This document shows, in pieces, positions 31,322 to 40,154 of a stretch of DNA of 64,000 nt. This stretch comes from Sulfitobacter sp. SK011 (lineage in GTDB: Bacteria; Pseudomonadota; Alphaproteobacteria; Rhodobacterales; Rhodobacteraceae). The notes beneath the pieces are model-generated. The model made no database searches. It had not been told where the DNA came from and saw only the letters and a program-made list of their open reading frames with translations. The DNA is taken from NCBI RefSeq assembly GCF_003352065.1, contig NZ_CP025803.1, positions 62,001-126,000 on the forward strand. The letters run 5' to 3'. A program made the position numbers and the translations under genes. Within the stretch, counting starts at the first letter, position 1, and each line of letters opens with the position of its first letter.

Positions 31322-32271
31322 AGGTCTCAGTGTTGGGCGCTGGCGCTTTTGGCACCGCGCTTGCCATTTCACTGGCACGCAAGGGCCCTGTTACTCTCTG
31401 GGCGCGGGATCTGGGCACCATGGCCAGTGACCGCGAAAACACCCTGCGCCTGCCGGGATGCGGGTTTCCCGATGCGCTGCGGGTCACCGACAACATTGAT
31501 GACGCATGTCAGGCCGAAATTTTGCTGATTGCTGTGCCAATGCAGAAGCTGCGCAGATTTCTCAGCGACAATAGTGTCAGAATGGCTACAAAACGCCTCG
31601 TCGCCTGTTGTAAGGGGATCGAACTGTCGACCGGTGTCGGGCCAGTGAATGTTATTCAGGATACCATTCCGTCGGCCACCGCCGCGATTTTGACCGGCCC
31701 AAGCTTCGCGGCTGACATTGCGCGCGGTCTGCCGACCGCCCTGACGCTTGCATGCGCGGATGATGCCGTCGGCGCAGAGATGCAACAGGCTCTAACAACG
31801 GCAAATGTCCGTATTTACCGCACAACAGACACCGTCGGTGCCGAACTTGGTGGCGCGTTAAAGAACGTGATTGCAATTGCCTGTGGTGCGGCAATTGGGG
31901 CGGGCCTTGGCGAAAGTGCACGCGCCGCTTTGATGACACGGGGTTTTGCCGAGATGCAGAGACTCGCAGCCCATCTGAAAGCAGATCCAGCCACCCTATC
32001 CGGCCTTTCGGGGTTTGGGGATCTGACGTTGACATGCACCTCTGAACAATCCCGCAACTATCGGCTGGGTCTGTCATTGGGCAAAGACATCCCTTTTGAT
32101 CCGACCACCACCGTCGAAGGGGCCGCCACCGCGCATGCAGTTCACGCTTTGGCCGAGAAATCAGGGTTGGACATGCCGATCACAGCCGCAGTTGCGGGAT
32201 TGCTGGACAACAGGCTAAATGTACAAGACGCCATGAAATCACTGCTGACCCGCCCCCTAAAGGAAGAATGA
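31318..32271 (+). CDS. gpsA: Glycerol-3-phosphate dehydrogenase [NAD(P)+]
   Basis: Reduces dihydroxyacetone phosphate to sn-glycerol-3-phosphate for phospholipid synthesis. 317 residues with the N-terminal Rossmann motif [12 protein letters not shown] (about residues 5-16), CKGIELSTG, the catalytic lysine in [12 protein letters not shown], and [14 protein letters not shown]. Start overlaps the tsaD stop by ATGA; AAGGGAG lies upstream. Tightly followed by the YCII and EVE genes, making a tsaD-gpsA-YCII-EVE operon. Confidence 0.95.
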   Translation: MKVSVLGAGAFGTALAISLARKGPVTLWARDLGTMASDRENTLRLPGCGFPDALRVTDNIDDACQAEILLIAVPMQKLRRFLSDNSVRMATKRLVACCKGIELSTGVGPVNVIQDTIPSATAAILTGPSFAADIARGLPTALTLACADDAVGAEMQQALTTANVRIYRTTDTVGAELGGALKNVIAIACGAAIGAGLGESARAALMTRGFAEMQRLAAHLKADPATLSGLSGFGDLTLTCTSEQSRNYRLGLSLGKDIPFDPTTTVEGAATAHAVHALAEKSGLDMPITAAVAGLLDNRLNVQDAMKSLLTRPLKEE

Positions 32272-32272
32272 T

Positions 32273-32545
32273 ATGCTTGTTGCCCTAATCGCAAAAGACA
32301 AACCCGGCGCACAGGCGATCCGGTCCGAAAACCGACCGGCACACCTGGATTACCTGAAATCAACTGATCTGGTTGCTCAGGCGGGGCCGTTGCTGGATGC
32401 GGATGGGGGCATGATCGGATCCCTGATCATTCTTGATGTCGCTGACTTGGCTGCGGCGCAGGCCTGGGCTGACAATGACCCTTACGCAAAGGCGGGTTTG
32501 TTTGGATCAGTTGATCTGATCCATTGGAACCGGGTTATCGGCTGA
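32273..32545 (+). CDS. YCII-domain protein
   Basis: 90-residue YCII-family protein (ferredoxin-like dimeric fold related to muconolactone isomerase). It has the conserved H24 in RPAHLDYL, an Asp in GPLLDADGGMIGS, and the NDPYAKAGLF segment. The His-Asp pair suggests enzymatic potential, but no reaction is established for this subgroup. AGGAAG overlaps the end of gpsA as its ribosome site; only one base separates it from the gpsA stop. Its stop codon overlaps the EVE gene start (TGATG), so they are translationally coupled. Confidence 0.85.
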   Translation: MLVALIAKDKPGAQAIRSENRPAHLDYLKSTDLVAQAGPLLDADGGMIGSLIILDVADLAAAQAWADNDPYAKAGLFGSVDLIHWNRVIG

Positions 32546-32964
32546 TGGCTTATTGGTTGTTCAAGTCAGAACCCAGCACCTGGGGCTGGGATGACCAGGT
32601 CGCCAAAGGTGACACCGGCGAGGAATGGGATGGGGTCCGCAACTATCAGGCACGCAATTTCATGCGCGACATGGCGGTTGGTGATCGGGGTTTCTTTTAT
32701 CATTCACAGACCGAAAAGGCCGTCGTGGGCATTGTCGAAGTGGTTGCGACCGCCCATCCGGACAGCACAACCGATGACGCACGTTGGGAATGTGTGGATA
32801 TCAAGGCGGTGCGCGGTTTTGAGAAACCTGTGACGCTTGATCAGATCAAGGCCGATGAACGCCTGGCTGAAATGACCCTGGTCAGAAATTCGCGCCTGTC
32901 GGTCCAGCCGGTTAGCTCTGCAGAATGGCAGATCATTTGCGCGATGGGCGATACGAAACCGTAG
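32545..32964 (+). CDS. EVE-domain protein
   Basis: 139 residues of the EVE (PUA-like) family: MAYWLFKSEPSTWGWDDQ at the start, NYQARNFMRDMAVGDRGFFYHS, then GIVEVVATAHPD. EVE domains bind modified bases in DNA or RNA. In eukaryotes the homologue is THYN1, and in bacteria some copies are parts of modification-dependent restriction enzymes, while stand-alone copies like this are housekeeping with unknown ligand. I start at the ATG overlapping the YCII stop; the sequence starts exactly at the conserved YWLFKSEP block. Confidence 0.88.
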   Translation: MAYWLFKSEPSTWGWDDQVAKGDTGEEWDGVRNYQARNFMRDMAVGDRGFFYHSQTEKAVVGIVEVVATAHPDSTTDDARWECVDIKAVRGFEKPVTLDQIKADERLAEMTLVRNSRLSVQPVSSAEWQIICAMGDTKP

Positions 32965-33020
32965 GCGAAACTGATATTTCGGCTCATACTCCGTTCAGTT
33001 ACTGAATAGAGGAGAGAAAA

Positions 33021-33413
33021 ATGGGATTTCTAGCAGTCATCATTGCGGCGGCGGCAGGTTTTGGGTTTGGGGCCGTCTGGTACATGGCATTGGCAAATCC
33101 ATGGATGGAAGCCGCAGGCATCACCGCAGGGCCAGATGGTAAACCGATGGGGGATTCGCCCACACCCTATATCATGGCCGCACTTGCCATGCTGCTTGTC
33201 GCCGGGATGATGCGGCATTCTTTCGCTCTGTCAGGCATTGATACGTTGGGCAAGGGATTGGTGTCTGGCCTCGGGATCGGCCTTTTTTTCATCAGCCCTT
33301 GGATCATGATCAATAATGGATATGGCGGTCGCCCATTCAAGCTGACGTTGATTGATGGTGGCTATGCCACTTTCGGGTGCGCCATTATCGGACTGGTTCT
33401 GACATTCTTTTGA
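33021..33413 (+). CDS. DUF1761 small integral membrane protein
   Basis: 130 residues with four hydrophobic segments (about 2-25, 48-66, 80-98, 112-130) and the family's FGFGAVWYMALANPWM N-terminal block. GAGGAGAG lies six bases before the ATG. DUF1761 proteins have no known function. A strong hairpin terminator follows, so it is a separate unit or the end of the upstream operon (56 bp gap from the EVE gene). Confidence 0.8.
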   Translation: MGFLAVIIAAAAGFGFGAVWYMALANPWMEAAGITAGPDGKPMGDSPTPYIMAALAMLLVAGMMRHSFALSGIDTLGKGLVSGLGIGLFFISPWIMINNGYGGRPFKLTLIDGGYATFGCAIIGLVLTFF

Positions 33414-33432
33414 GGGGCTAAGAGATACGAAA

Positions 33433-33463
33433 AAAGGGTTCTGGCACCCCGCCAGAACCCTTT
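33433..33463 (+). terminator. Rho-independent terminator after the DUF1761 gene
   Basis: A 10-bp GC-rich stem GGGTTCTGGC / GCCAGAACCC with loop ACCCC, extended by A:T pairs on both sides (AAA / TTT). It lies 20 bp past the DUF1761 stop. The A-rich left and T-rich right flanks mean it could act in both directions. Confidence 0.85.
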
Positions 33464-33585
33464 CTCACCCCGTGTGCTCCCAAGACCACCACACACGTAT
33501 CTGAAATCTGTTCTGGCCGTACTGGCCTGTTGGTTCTTGATACCAAAGGTGGCGGCGTCTCGCAACAAAACTGTATTTCAAAACC

Positions 33586-33622
33586 GCTCTAAAAACGAAA
33601 CGCCCGCTTAACCAAGCGGGCG
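33586..33622 (-). terminator. Rho-independent terminator after the DUF2853 gene
   Basis: On the minus strand, the 9-bp stem CGCCCGCTT / AAGCGGGCG with loop GGTT is followed by TTTCGTTTTT. It lies 27 bp beyond the DUF2853 stop codon, a canonical terminator for that leftward gene. Confidence 0.85.
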
Positions 33623-33648
33623 CTAAGGTCTTGGTAACTAAGGCTAGA

Positions 33649-33990
33649 TTATCCGTAAACAGATTCTTTTCCAAAGTGCTTGGTCAGCATGTAATAGATC
33701 ACCGCGCGGTATTTGTTGCGCTCTGACTGGCCATATGTCTCGACAGCCTTATGGATGCCTTCCATCAGGTTTGGACCATCGGTCATTCCCAATTTCTTAA
33801 TAAGGAAATTGTTCTTGACCAGTTCAAGCTCGCTTGCCTGACCTGCCGCAACAGTTTGCGCGTCTGCGTTATAAATTGACGGGCCACAACCGATTGTCAC
33901 CTTCGTCAGCAAATCCATGTCCGGCGTCATGCCACATTTGTTTTTCAGATCTTCCGCGTATTTTGCGATCCACTCATCCCGTTTGCCCAT
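33649..33990 (-). CDS. DUF2853 family protein
   Basis: 113 residues, soluble and mostly helical, matching DUF2853 (WIAKYAEDLKNKCGMTPD... KVTIGCGPSIYNADAQTVA... KNNFLIKKLG... RNKYRAVIYYMLTKHFGK). No catalytic motif is evident and function is unknown. GGAGGA seven bases before the ATG is a strong ribosome site, and a clean terminator follows, so it is a monocistronic, probably well-expressed gene. Confidence 0.82.
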   Translation of the reverse strand: MGKRDEWIAKYAEDLKNKCGMTPDMDLLTKVTIGCGPSIYNADAQTVAAGQASELELVKNNFLIKKLGMTDGPNLMEGIHKAVETYGQSERNKYRAVIYYMLTKHFGKESVYG

Positions 33991-34234
33991 ATGAAATCCT
34001 CCACCTGTCTGGCGTTGCCGCCCATTAAATCAAAAAGCCCCCTCCGGCGCTCCCATGGGACACTAACGGCTCTTTTTACAGTCACAAAGGGAAAATTCCT
34101 CGATTTCTCCCCCCTGTGGAAGCAGAATTTAACAACAACTTAGAGAAATCCTTCTTGTTGTCACATTCCGGCCAACTTCTGCCTGTTTCTTCTGATGGTA
34201 GTACAATCATCCAATGAACCACTTAGAGGCGACG

Positions 34235-34447
34235 ATGACCGGAAACAAACATGGATTTGAAGAGCGTCTCAAACGCATTCAAAGCAAAGGTGCTGGCGCG
34301 CAATTGGTCCACAGTGGCGCCGCACAAATGGCTCCATCAATGCAACCAACCCTGCCCAAGGCCGAGATACCAAGGTCATTCAAGTTGCTTTTGCTTAGTC
34401 TGGGTCTTGTCATATCGGGTGCGTTAGGCGTCGTATTGGTTGTCTAA
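34235..34447 (+). CDS. Small tail-anchored membrane protein of unknown function
   Basis: 70 residues starting at the ATG preceded by AGAGGC; an ATG seven codons earlier lacks a ribosome site. A charged N-terminal stretch (GFEERLKRIQSKG) and a Pro/Ser-rich linker lead to one C-terminal hydrophobic helix (about residues 48-70, LLLLSLGLVISGALGVVLVV). That is the layout of a single-pass, tail-anchored protein. I do not recognise a named family. It stands alone between DUF2853 and ahcY. Confidence 0.55.
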   Translation: MTGNKHGFEERLKRIQSKGAGAQLVHSGAAQMAPSMQPTLPKAEIPRSFKLLLLSLGLVISGALGVVLVV

Positions 34448-34567
34448 TCCGTTGTCATAAAGGTTATTGAAGTGCCAACATCACGAATAGGCGCTTCGGG
34501 CGGCGGCGATGCCGGGCCGCTTTCTAATCATGCTGAGATGCGATTTTTCGGCCGCTCGACCCCGCGA

Positions 34568-34590
34568 GCCACCCGAATTGATCGGGTGGC
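34568..34590. terminator. Hairpin between the small membrane-protein gene and ahcY
   Basis: A perfect 9-bp stem GCCACCCGA / TCGGGTGGC with a five-base loop sits 38 bp beyond the convergent ahcY stop and 120 bp beyond the rightward gene. Neither side has a T-run, so it may be a weak or Rho-assisted terminator or an mRNA-stabilising hairpin. Confidence 0.45.
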
Positions 34591-34627
34591 TGTCAATACA
34601 TGAGGCGGGCTAACTGGTTCGAGAGGC

Positions 34628-36022
34628 CTAGTAGCGATAATGCTCTGGCTTGAACGGGCCATCGGGCGACACGCCGATATAGGCGGCCTGCTCAGTGTCC
34701 AGTTTGCTCAATTTCACGCCAATGCGATCAAGATGCAAACGCGCAACCTTTTCATCCAGATGCTTGGGCAGAATGTAAACGCCGGGTTTGTATTCGTTGC
34801 CCTTGGTCCACAATTCAATCTGCGCCAATACCTGATTGGTAAAGGATGCTGACATCACAAATGACGGATGCCCCGTGGCGTTACCAAGGTTCAGCAAACG
34901 TCCCTCGGACAACAGGATCAACCGATTGCCATTTGGCATTTCGATCATGTCCACCTGTTCCTTGATGTTGGTCCACTTATGGTTCTTCAACGCCGCAACC
35001 TGAATTTCGTTGTCGAAGTGGCCGATATTGCCAACAATCGCCATGTCCTTCATCTCGCGCATGTGCTCGATGCGGATCACGTCCTTGTTGCCGGTGGTGG
35101 TGATAAAGATGTCGGCGGTGGCCACTGCATCTTCCAGCAACACCACTTCAAAACCATCCATCGCGGCCTGCAGGGCACAGATCGGGTCAACTTCCGTCAC
35201 TTTCACCCGTGCGCCGGCACCTTTGAGTGACGCCGCTGACCCTTTGCCTACGTCGCCATATCCCATCACGACCGCAACTTTGCCCGCCATCATGGTGTCC
35301 GTGGCCCGGCGGATGCCGTCAACCAGCGATTCCTTACAGCCGTATTTGTTGTCGAACTTGGACTTGGTCACGGAATCATTCACGTTGATCGCCGGGAATG
35401 GCAGCTGGTTCTGCTTGAACAGCTCATAAAGACGATGCACGCCCGTTGTCGTTTCTTCGGACACACCCTGGATCATCTCGCGCTGCTTGGTGAACCAGCC
35501 AGGGCTTGCCGCCATGCGCTTTTTGATCTGTGCAAAAATCGCTTCTTCTTCTTCCGATTTCGGAACTGCGATCAACGCGTCTTCACCTGCTTCGACACGT
35601 GCGCCCAGCAAGACATAAAGCGTCGCATCCCCGCCGTCGTCCAGGATCATGTTCGCGCCGCCTTCTTTGAAAAAGAACGTGCGGTCCTGATAATCCCAAT
35701 GGTCGACCAAAGACTGGCCTTTGATCGCAAACACAGGCACGCCGCTGGCCGCGATTGCCGCCGCTGCGTGATCTTGCGTCGAGAATATATTGCACGAGGC
35801 CCAGCGCACTTCAGCGCCCAGCGCCACCAGCGTTTCAATCAAAACAGCCGTTTGAATCGTCATGTGCAAAGAACCGGCAATGCGCGCGCCTTTAAGCGGC
35901 TTTTTCTCACCGTATTCTTCGCGCAGCGCCATCAAACCGGGCATTTCCGTTTCGGCAATGTCCAGTTCCTTGCGGCCATACCCAGCAAGATTGATGTCTT
36001 TTACAATATAGTCGTTGGCCAT
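34628..36022 (-). CDS. ahcY: Adenosylhomocysteinase (S-adenosylhomocysteine hydrolase)
   Basis: Splits S-adenosylhomocysteine to adenosine and homocysteine, regenerating the methyl cycle. 464 residues, typical of the long bacterial form with the roughly 40-residue insert. The NAD-binding motif [10 protein letters not shown] and catalytic-region blocks [17 protein letters not shown] and the C-terminal [12 protein letters not shown]...YKPEHYRY-like tail are present. The ATG at 36022 gives [10 protein letters not shown] and has GAGGTG upstream; a few in-frame codons further upstream are not conserved. It is divergent from the HD gene. I found no riboswitch-like structure in the 173-bp upstream region. 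Confidence 0.95.
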   Translation of the reverse strand: MANDYIVKDINLAGYGRKELDIAETEMPGLMALREEYGEKKPLKGARIAGSLHMTIQTAVLIETLVALGAEVRWASCNIFSTQDHAAAAIAASGVPVFAIKGQSLVDHWDYQDRTFFFKEGGANMILDDGGDATLYVLLGARVEAGEDALIAVPKSEEEEAIFAQIKKRMAASPGWFTKQREMIQGVSEETTTGVHRLYELFKQNQLPFPAINVNDSVTKSKFDNKYGCKESLVDGIRRATDTMMAGKVAVVMGYGDVGKGSAASLKGAGARVKVTEVDPICALQAAMDGFEVVLLEDAVATADIFITTTGNKDVIRIEHMREMKDMAIVGNIGHFDNEIQVAALKNHKWTNIKEQVDMIEMPNGNRLILLSEGRLLNLGNATGHPSFVMSASFTNQVLAQIELWTKGNEYKPGVYILPKHLDEKVARLHLDRIGVKLSKLDTEQAAYIGVSPDGPFKPEHYRY

Positions 36023-36195
36023 CTGGCACCTCATTCACAAGCTTTGAGCGCCGCGTATCATCTTTGGCCTAAGTTCTCAACGTCTGTTCGTTTTCCGTTT
36101 GCAGGATCAAGTTCAGTCGAAATGTGGGTTCCATGATCGCCAACTTCATGGGAAGAACAACGCGGTTCAACACCGTCATATTTGGAGTTCGCGAC

Positions 36196-36792
36196 ATGGC
36201 GCAACAACCCCGCGCATGGCAACGCATGTTATCGGGTCGCAGGCTGGATTTGCTTGATCCGACACCCGTTGACATCGAAATTGATGATATTGCGCATGGA
36301 TTGGCCTTTGTCGCGCGCTGGAACGGCCAAACTCATGGTGATTTTGCGTATTCTGTCGCGGAACATTCGCTGCTGGTTGAAACGATATTTTCCCGGATTG
36401 ACCCACGCGCCCCAGCCAAATGGCGGCTTGCTGCGCTTTTGCATGACGCGCCGGAATATGTGATTGGCGATATGATTTCGCCCGTCAAGGCCGCCGTTGG
36501 CCCAGGATACGGTGCGCTGGATGACCGGCTTTCAGCGGCTATTCACATCCGGTTTGGTCTGCCTGCTGCGATACCTGCTGCAGTCAAAAAGCAGATCAAG
36601 AAAGCCGACAAGATCAGCGCATGGATGGAGGCGACCCAGATTGCTGGGTTTTCCGAAACTGAATCGAGCAAGTTTTTTGGCAAACCCGACCTCGCGCTGA
36701 TGCAGGGGTTGGACATCGTGCTGCGCGCGCCCGTGGCAACCCGCAGTGCATTTACTGCGCGGCATGCCGAGCTTCTAAGCCAGATTTCATGA
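36196..36792 (+). CDS. HD-domain phosphohydrolase (YfbR-like)
   Basis: 198 residues with HD metal ligands visible in SVAEHSLLVE (H) and LAALLHDAPEYVIGDM (HD), followed by a distal Asp. The resemblance is to the 5'-nucleotidase-type HD proteins (YfbR family), which hydrolyse deoxynucleoside monophosphates. The start at the ATG giving MAQQPRAWQRML has GGAG eight bases upstream; the open frame extends 24 codons further without support. Its stop overlaps the GNAT start (ATGA). Confidence 0.78.
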   Translation: MAQQPRAWQRMLSGRRLDLLDPTPVDIEIDDIAHGLAFVARWNGQTHGDFAYSVAEHSLLVETIFSRIDPRAPAKWRLAALLHDAPEYVIGDMISPVKAAVGPGYGALDDRLSAAIHIRFGLPAAIPAAVKKQIKKADKISAWMEATQIAGFSETESSKFFGKPDLALMQGLDIVLRAPVATRSAFTARHAELLSQIS

Positions 36793-37274
36793 TCACTGTA
36801 CGGTGCCCAATTACCCTCGACACGGCGGATATGGCGCGTCTGTTGAACGAAATTATCAGTGCCGGCGGTACCACCGCGATGGCCCGGCCCGTCACTGGAC
36901 AGGACCTTGCCGAATGGATCGCGCATGATCCAGACCACAGCGCCTGGTATGTTGCCGTTGATGGCGCTGAACGCATTGTGGGTTTCCAATGGATTGAGCC
37001 GGCCAAATATTTACCGCGCGAAGCCGCCGAAATTGCCACCTTTGTTCAAATCGGGCAAACCGGCCTTGGAATCGGATCCGCGCTTTTTACCGCGACGTGC
37101 AAGGCGGCCAAGGCGCTTGGCTATGTCTGGATAAACGCCAACATCCGTGCCGATAACGAGGGTGGTTTGATTTATTATCAAAGCCGTGGGTTTCAGGATT
37201 ATCGGGTGATCGAAGGCCACAAAATGGCCGATGGTCAGATCGTCGACAAACGGTTGAAGCGTTTCGATTTGTGA
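36789..37274 (+). CDS. GNAT-family N-acetyltransferase
   Basis: 161 residues. The acetyl-CoA-binding motif A region IGQTGLGIGSALFTATCKAAKALGY (about 88-112) and motif B NIRADNEGGLIYYQSRGFQDY (about 117-137) are clear. The substrate cannot be predicted. Translationally coupled to the upstream HD phosphohydrolase, suggesting a shared pathway that I cannot identify. Confidence 0.85.
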   Translation: MITVRCPITLDTADMARLLNEIISAGGTTAMARPVTGQDLAEWIAHDPDHSAWYVAVDGAERIVGFQWIEPAKYLPREAAEIATFVQIGQTGLGIGSALFTATCKAAKALGYVWINANIRADNEGGLIYYQSRGFQDYRVIEGHKMADGQIVDKRLKRFDL

Positions 37275-37316
37275 TCGGCGCGCGCACCGACGTGATACCG
37301 ACGTAGTACAGACGCG

Positions 37317-37892
37317 TTACTGAGGGGACCGCTTTGCCAATATCCGCTGCAGCGTCCGCCGGTGCATGTTCAGTCGCCGCGCGGTTTCCGAGACGTTCCT
37401 GTCGCACAATTCATAGACCCGTTGAATGTGTTCCCACCGGACACGATCCGCGCTCATTGGGTTTTCGGGGGGCGGGGGCATATCCCCTTCGGGGGCCAGC
37501 AATGCGTTGGTGATGTCATTGGCGTCAGCCGGTTTTGACAGGTAATCTGTCGCACCGATCTTAACCGCCGCCACAGCCGTCGCAATGGCACCGTACCCCG
37601 TCAAAACAACGACGCGGGCATCTTCACGCTTGTCCCGCAACACCTCAACCACGTCCAGCCCGTTGCCGTCCTCAAGACGCAGATCAACAACGGCATAGGC
37701 GGGTGGGCGCGCCGTTGCGATGGCACGTCCCGCTGCAACGGAACCGGCTGTTTCGACTTCAAAACCACGCTTTTCCATGGCTTTGGCCAACCGGCGCAGA
37801 AACGGTTCATCGTCATCAACAAGCAAAAGAGTTTTGTCTGGCCCCAAGTTTCGGCTGTCTTGTTTCACCTCGAATTCCCTCATGCTCATCAT
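37317..37892 (-). CDS. regA: Redox response regulator RegA/PrrA
   Basis: 191-residue response regulator of the RegA/PrrA/ActR family, the global redox regulator of energy metabolism in Rhodobacterales. The receiver domain has acidic LLVDDDEP and phospho-acceptor D70 in VVDLRLEDGNGL, then KPADAN. The four-proline linker PPPPENP joins it to the Fis-type HTH NVSETARRLNMHRRTLQRILAKR, which is close to invariant in this family. Three ATG codons cluster at the start (37892, 37889, 37883) without a clear ribosome site, so the exact first residue is uncertain. Downstream of senC on the same strand, as in Rhodobacter. Confidence 0.95.
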   Translation of the reverse strand: MMSMREFEVKQDSRNLGPDKTLLLVDDDEPFLRRLAKAMEKRGFEVETAGSVAAGRAIATARPPAYAVVDLRLEDGNGLDVVEVLRDKREDARVVVLTGYGAIATAVAAVKIGATDYLSKPADANDITNALLAPEGDMPPPPENPMSADRVRWEHIQRVYELCDRNVSETARRLNMHRRTLQRILAKRSPQ

Positions 37893-37934
37893 TTGCTTGT
37901 CAATATGGGGCGCACCCCAGCGCAGGTCAAACCT

Positions 37935-38546
37935 TCACATGTTATTGATGAAACAACCGATCTTGTCGGCCATTTCCTCCGGGGTCACTTCGCGACGAAA
38001 ATATTCGACAAAGCCAACCTCTGGCAGGACAAGATAGCTGAATGTTGAATGATCAACGAGGTATTCATCGTCCACAGCCTCGTGAGCCTTGTAATATGTC
38101 CGATAAGTATTGCTTGCGGCCTTTATCTGTTCTGACGATCCGGTCAGACCGATCATTTTTGGGTGCATGTTGGAGGCAAAATCACCCACCACCTCGGGCG
38201 TGTCACGCGCAGGGTCGATTGAAATGAACACCGGCGTCACGCTTTGCCCGCGTTCCTCAAGAATATCAACAGCGCTGGCATTGCGGTCAACATCCAGCGG
38301 GCAAACATCCGGGCAATAGGTGTAGCCAAAATAGATCAACGTAGGTTCTGTTATCACATCCGCGTCAGTGACTGTCTGGCCGTTGCTGTCAAGCAATTCG
38401 AACGGGCCGCCAAGGTCACCGCCCGCAACCGCTGACGAACGACACTGTGCAAACTGGTCGCCACTTTGGCGTTGTGAGAACCAGACCATGCCGGCCAAAA
38501 ATAGGGCTGTGACTGCAACAGCGGAAATAGCGACTATGCGTTTCAT
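37935..38546 (-). CDS. senC: SCO1/SenC/PrrC family copper chaperone
   Basis: 203 residues. An N-terminal membrane anchor (about 4-23) is followed by a periplasmic thioredoxin-like domain. The copper/redox ligands are C78-P-D-V-C82 and H166 in VDHSTFSYL. It delivers copper to cytochrome c oxidase and is linked genetically to RegB/RegA signalling. The second of two adjacent ATGs (38546) is best spaced from AGGAGG. Divergent from regB; upstream of regA. Confidence 0.93.
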   Translation of the reverse strand: MKRIVAISAVAVTALFLAGMVWFSQRQSGDQFAQCRSSAVAGGDLGGPFELLDSNGQTVTDADVITEPTLIYFGYTYCPDVCPLDVDRNASAVDILEERGQSVTPVFISIDPARDTPEVVGDFASNMHPKMIGLTGSSEQIKAASNTYRTYYKAHEAVDDEYLVDHSTFSYLVLPEVGFVEYFRREVTPEEMADKIGCFINNM

Positions 38547-38645
38547 CATATCCTCCTGTGCCCAATGGCGCTCTTGATTAGGGGTCTATGCAGACCTACG
38601 CTACAGTTCGTTTGATGCAATAGCCAACAGATCAAAGGTGCGTTC

Positions 38646-40031
38646 ATGACGCAGGGACATATTCGACCCCTCGGCGCGCGCACGCGGGCCAATTGGATCA
38701 GGTTACGCACCATGATCCTGCTGCGCTGGGTGGCAATCACCGGCCAGTTCATCGCCATTACCATTGCCCCGCTTGTGTACGGGCTGCAACTGGAGCTTGG
38801 CCTTTGTTATCTGGCAATTGGTGTGTCCGTTATCGGCAATCTGGTCGCAACCTTTGTGTTTCCTGAAAACAAACGACTGACCGAGCAAGAGAATCTTGCA
38901 ATGGTCTTGTTTGACCTTCTGCAGCTCGCCTTTCTGCTTTTTCTTACCGGGGGGCTGCACAACCCCTTTGCACTTTTGATGCTTGGCCCGGTCACGATTT
39001 CGGCAACCGCGCTCAGTTTGCGTTCCACACTGTTGATGTGTGCAATTGCCATTATTGCGGTGTCGTTCCTGGCCGTCTCACATTTGCCTTTGACCACCGA
39101 AACAGGCGAGGTTTTGCGGATACCGCAGGTTTTTGTATTTGGTCATTGGATCGCGCTGCTGATTGGGATTGTGTTTACCAGCGCTTATTCCCGTCGTGTT
39201 ACATCCGAAATTCATTCGATGGGCGACGCGTTGGCCGCCACGCAGATGGCGCTGGCGCGTGAGCAAAAGTTGACGGATTTAGGCGGGGTGGTTGCCGCCG
39301 CCGCGCATGAACTGGGCACGCCCCTGGCCACCATCAAACTGACCAGCACTGAATTGCTCGGCGACCTTGCCGATCTGCCCGAACTTGCAGAAGACGCAGC
39401 GCTTATTCGCGACCAAGCCGACAGGTGTCGGGACATCCTGCGCGATATGGGCCGCAGTGGCAAAGACGACCTCCACCTGCGACACGCCCCTTTAGAAGCC
39501 GTTGTTTTTGAAGCGGCAGAACCTCATCTTTACCGCGACAAGCAAGTCCATTTTAACCACCATTCGGATGATGAGGCCCGGCCAAATCCACCGACAATAT
39601 TGCGCAAACCAGAAATCATTCACGGGTTGCGGAACCTGATCCAGAATGGGGTTGATTTTGCCGATCACAATGTCTGGATTGAAACGGATTGGACCGACAA
39701 GGACGTGTCCGTGCGGATCATGGATGATGGTCGCGGTTATCCGGCGCACATACTTGGCCGTATCGGGGATCCTTTTATGAGACGCGGCTCCGCTTTGCGG
39801 GCAAAGGGCGAACGACCCGAATACGAAGGGATGGGCTTGGGCCTTTTCATCGCAAAGACGTTGCTTGAACGGTCTGGCGCAACATTGAGGTTTGCCAATG
39901 GATTTGACGAACGGCACAAGGGACAAGCAACGGGTGCCGTGGTCGAAGTAAGCTGGCCACGCAGCACAATTGCTGCCCGCGACGGCGATGACCCGGTTCC
40001 ATTGGGTCAAAATCGACGCATCCCTGTCTGA
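38646..40031 (+). CDS. regB: Redox sensor histidine kinase RegB/PrrB
   Basis: 461-residue membrane histidine kinase. About six membrane helices lie in the first 180 residues. The quinone-binding heptapeptide GGLHNPF is at 102-108. The phospho-acceptor H221 is in AAAAHELGTPLATIK. The redox-active cysteine C261 is in QADRCRDILRDMGRSGKDDLH. N, G1 and G2 ATP-binding boxes follow (GLRNLIQNGVDFA, DDGRGYP, GMGLGLFIAKTLLERSGA). All diagnostic RegB features are intact. AAAGGTG precedes the ATG. The 96-99 bp gap to senC must carry both divergent promoters. Confidence 0.96.
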   Translation: MTQGHIRPLGARTRANWIRLRTMILLRWVAITGQFIAITIAPLVYGLQLELGLCYLAIGVSVIGNLVATFVFPENKRLTEQENLAMVLFDLLQLAFLLFLTGGLHNPFALLMLGPVTISATALSLRSTLLMCAIAIIAVSFLAVSHLPLTTETGEVLRIPQVFVFGHWIALLIGIVFTSAYSRRVTSEIHSMGDALAATQMALAREQKLTDLGGVVAAAAHELGTPLATIKLTSTELLGDLADLPELAEDAALIRDQADRCRDILRDMGRSGKDDLHLRHAPLEAVVFEAAEPHLYRDKQVHFNHHSDDEARPNPPTILRKPEIIHGLRNLIQNGVDFADHNVWIETDWTDKDVSVRIMDDGRGYPAHILGRIGDPFMRRGSALRAKGERPEYEGMGLGLFIAKTLLERSGATLRFANGFDERHKGQATGAVVEVSWPRSTIAARDGDDPVPLGQNRRIPV

Positions 40032-40090
40032 GTCTGGACCTATCTTGCCGCACTGACGTGTTGCGCCGAAGGGGCACTCGTTTTCCTTCG

Positions 40091-40105
40091 TTAATGGCCT
40101 GTTAA
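40091..40105. promoter_or_regulatory. Perfect CtrA-type binding motif upstream of the PAS gene
   Basis: TTAA-TGGCCTG-TTAA followed by C, an exact match to the alphaproteobacterial CtrA consensus TTAA-N7-TTAA(C). It lies 50-64 bp before the proposed GTG start of the PAS-domain gene, a position suiting promoter control. A second TTAAC lies nine bases further on, out of register. A GANTC methylation site (GAGTC, 40030-40034) is 57 bp upstream. Confidence 0.6.
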
Positions 40106-40154
40106 CCTCAAACGTTAACACTTGGTCACTTCTAACCCTGTGAAGGAAGCAATT

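Noticed and set aside
33420..33640. Non-coding RNA between the DUF1761 and DUF2853 genes
   Set aside because: The two strong hairpins are fully explained as terminators of convergent genes; no promoter-like element was seen between them.
34129..34161. TTAA-N7-TTAG and a spaced ACAACAA...TTGTTGT inverted repeat
   Set aside because: The CtrA-like site has a mismatch and the repeat arms are 16 bases apart; not enough to call a regulatory site.
36023..36195. Possible SAH or SAM riboswitch before ahcY
   Set aside because: I looked for paired stems and conserved loops in the 173-bp upstream region and saw none.
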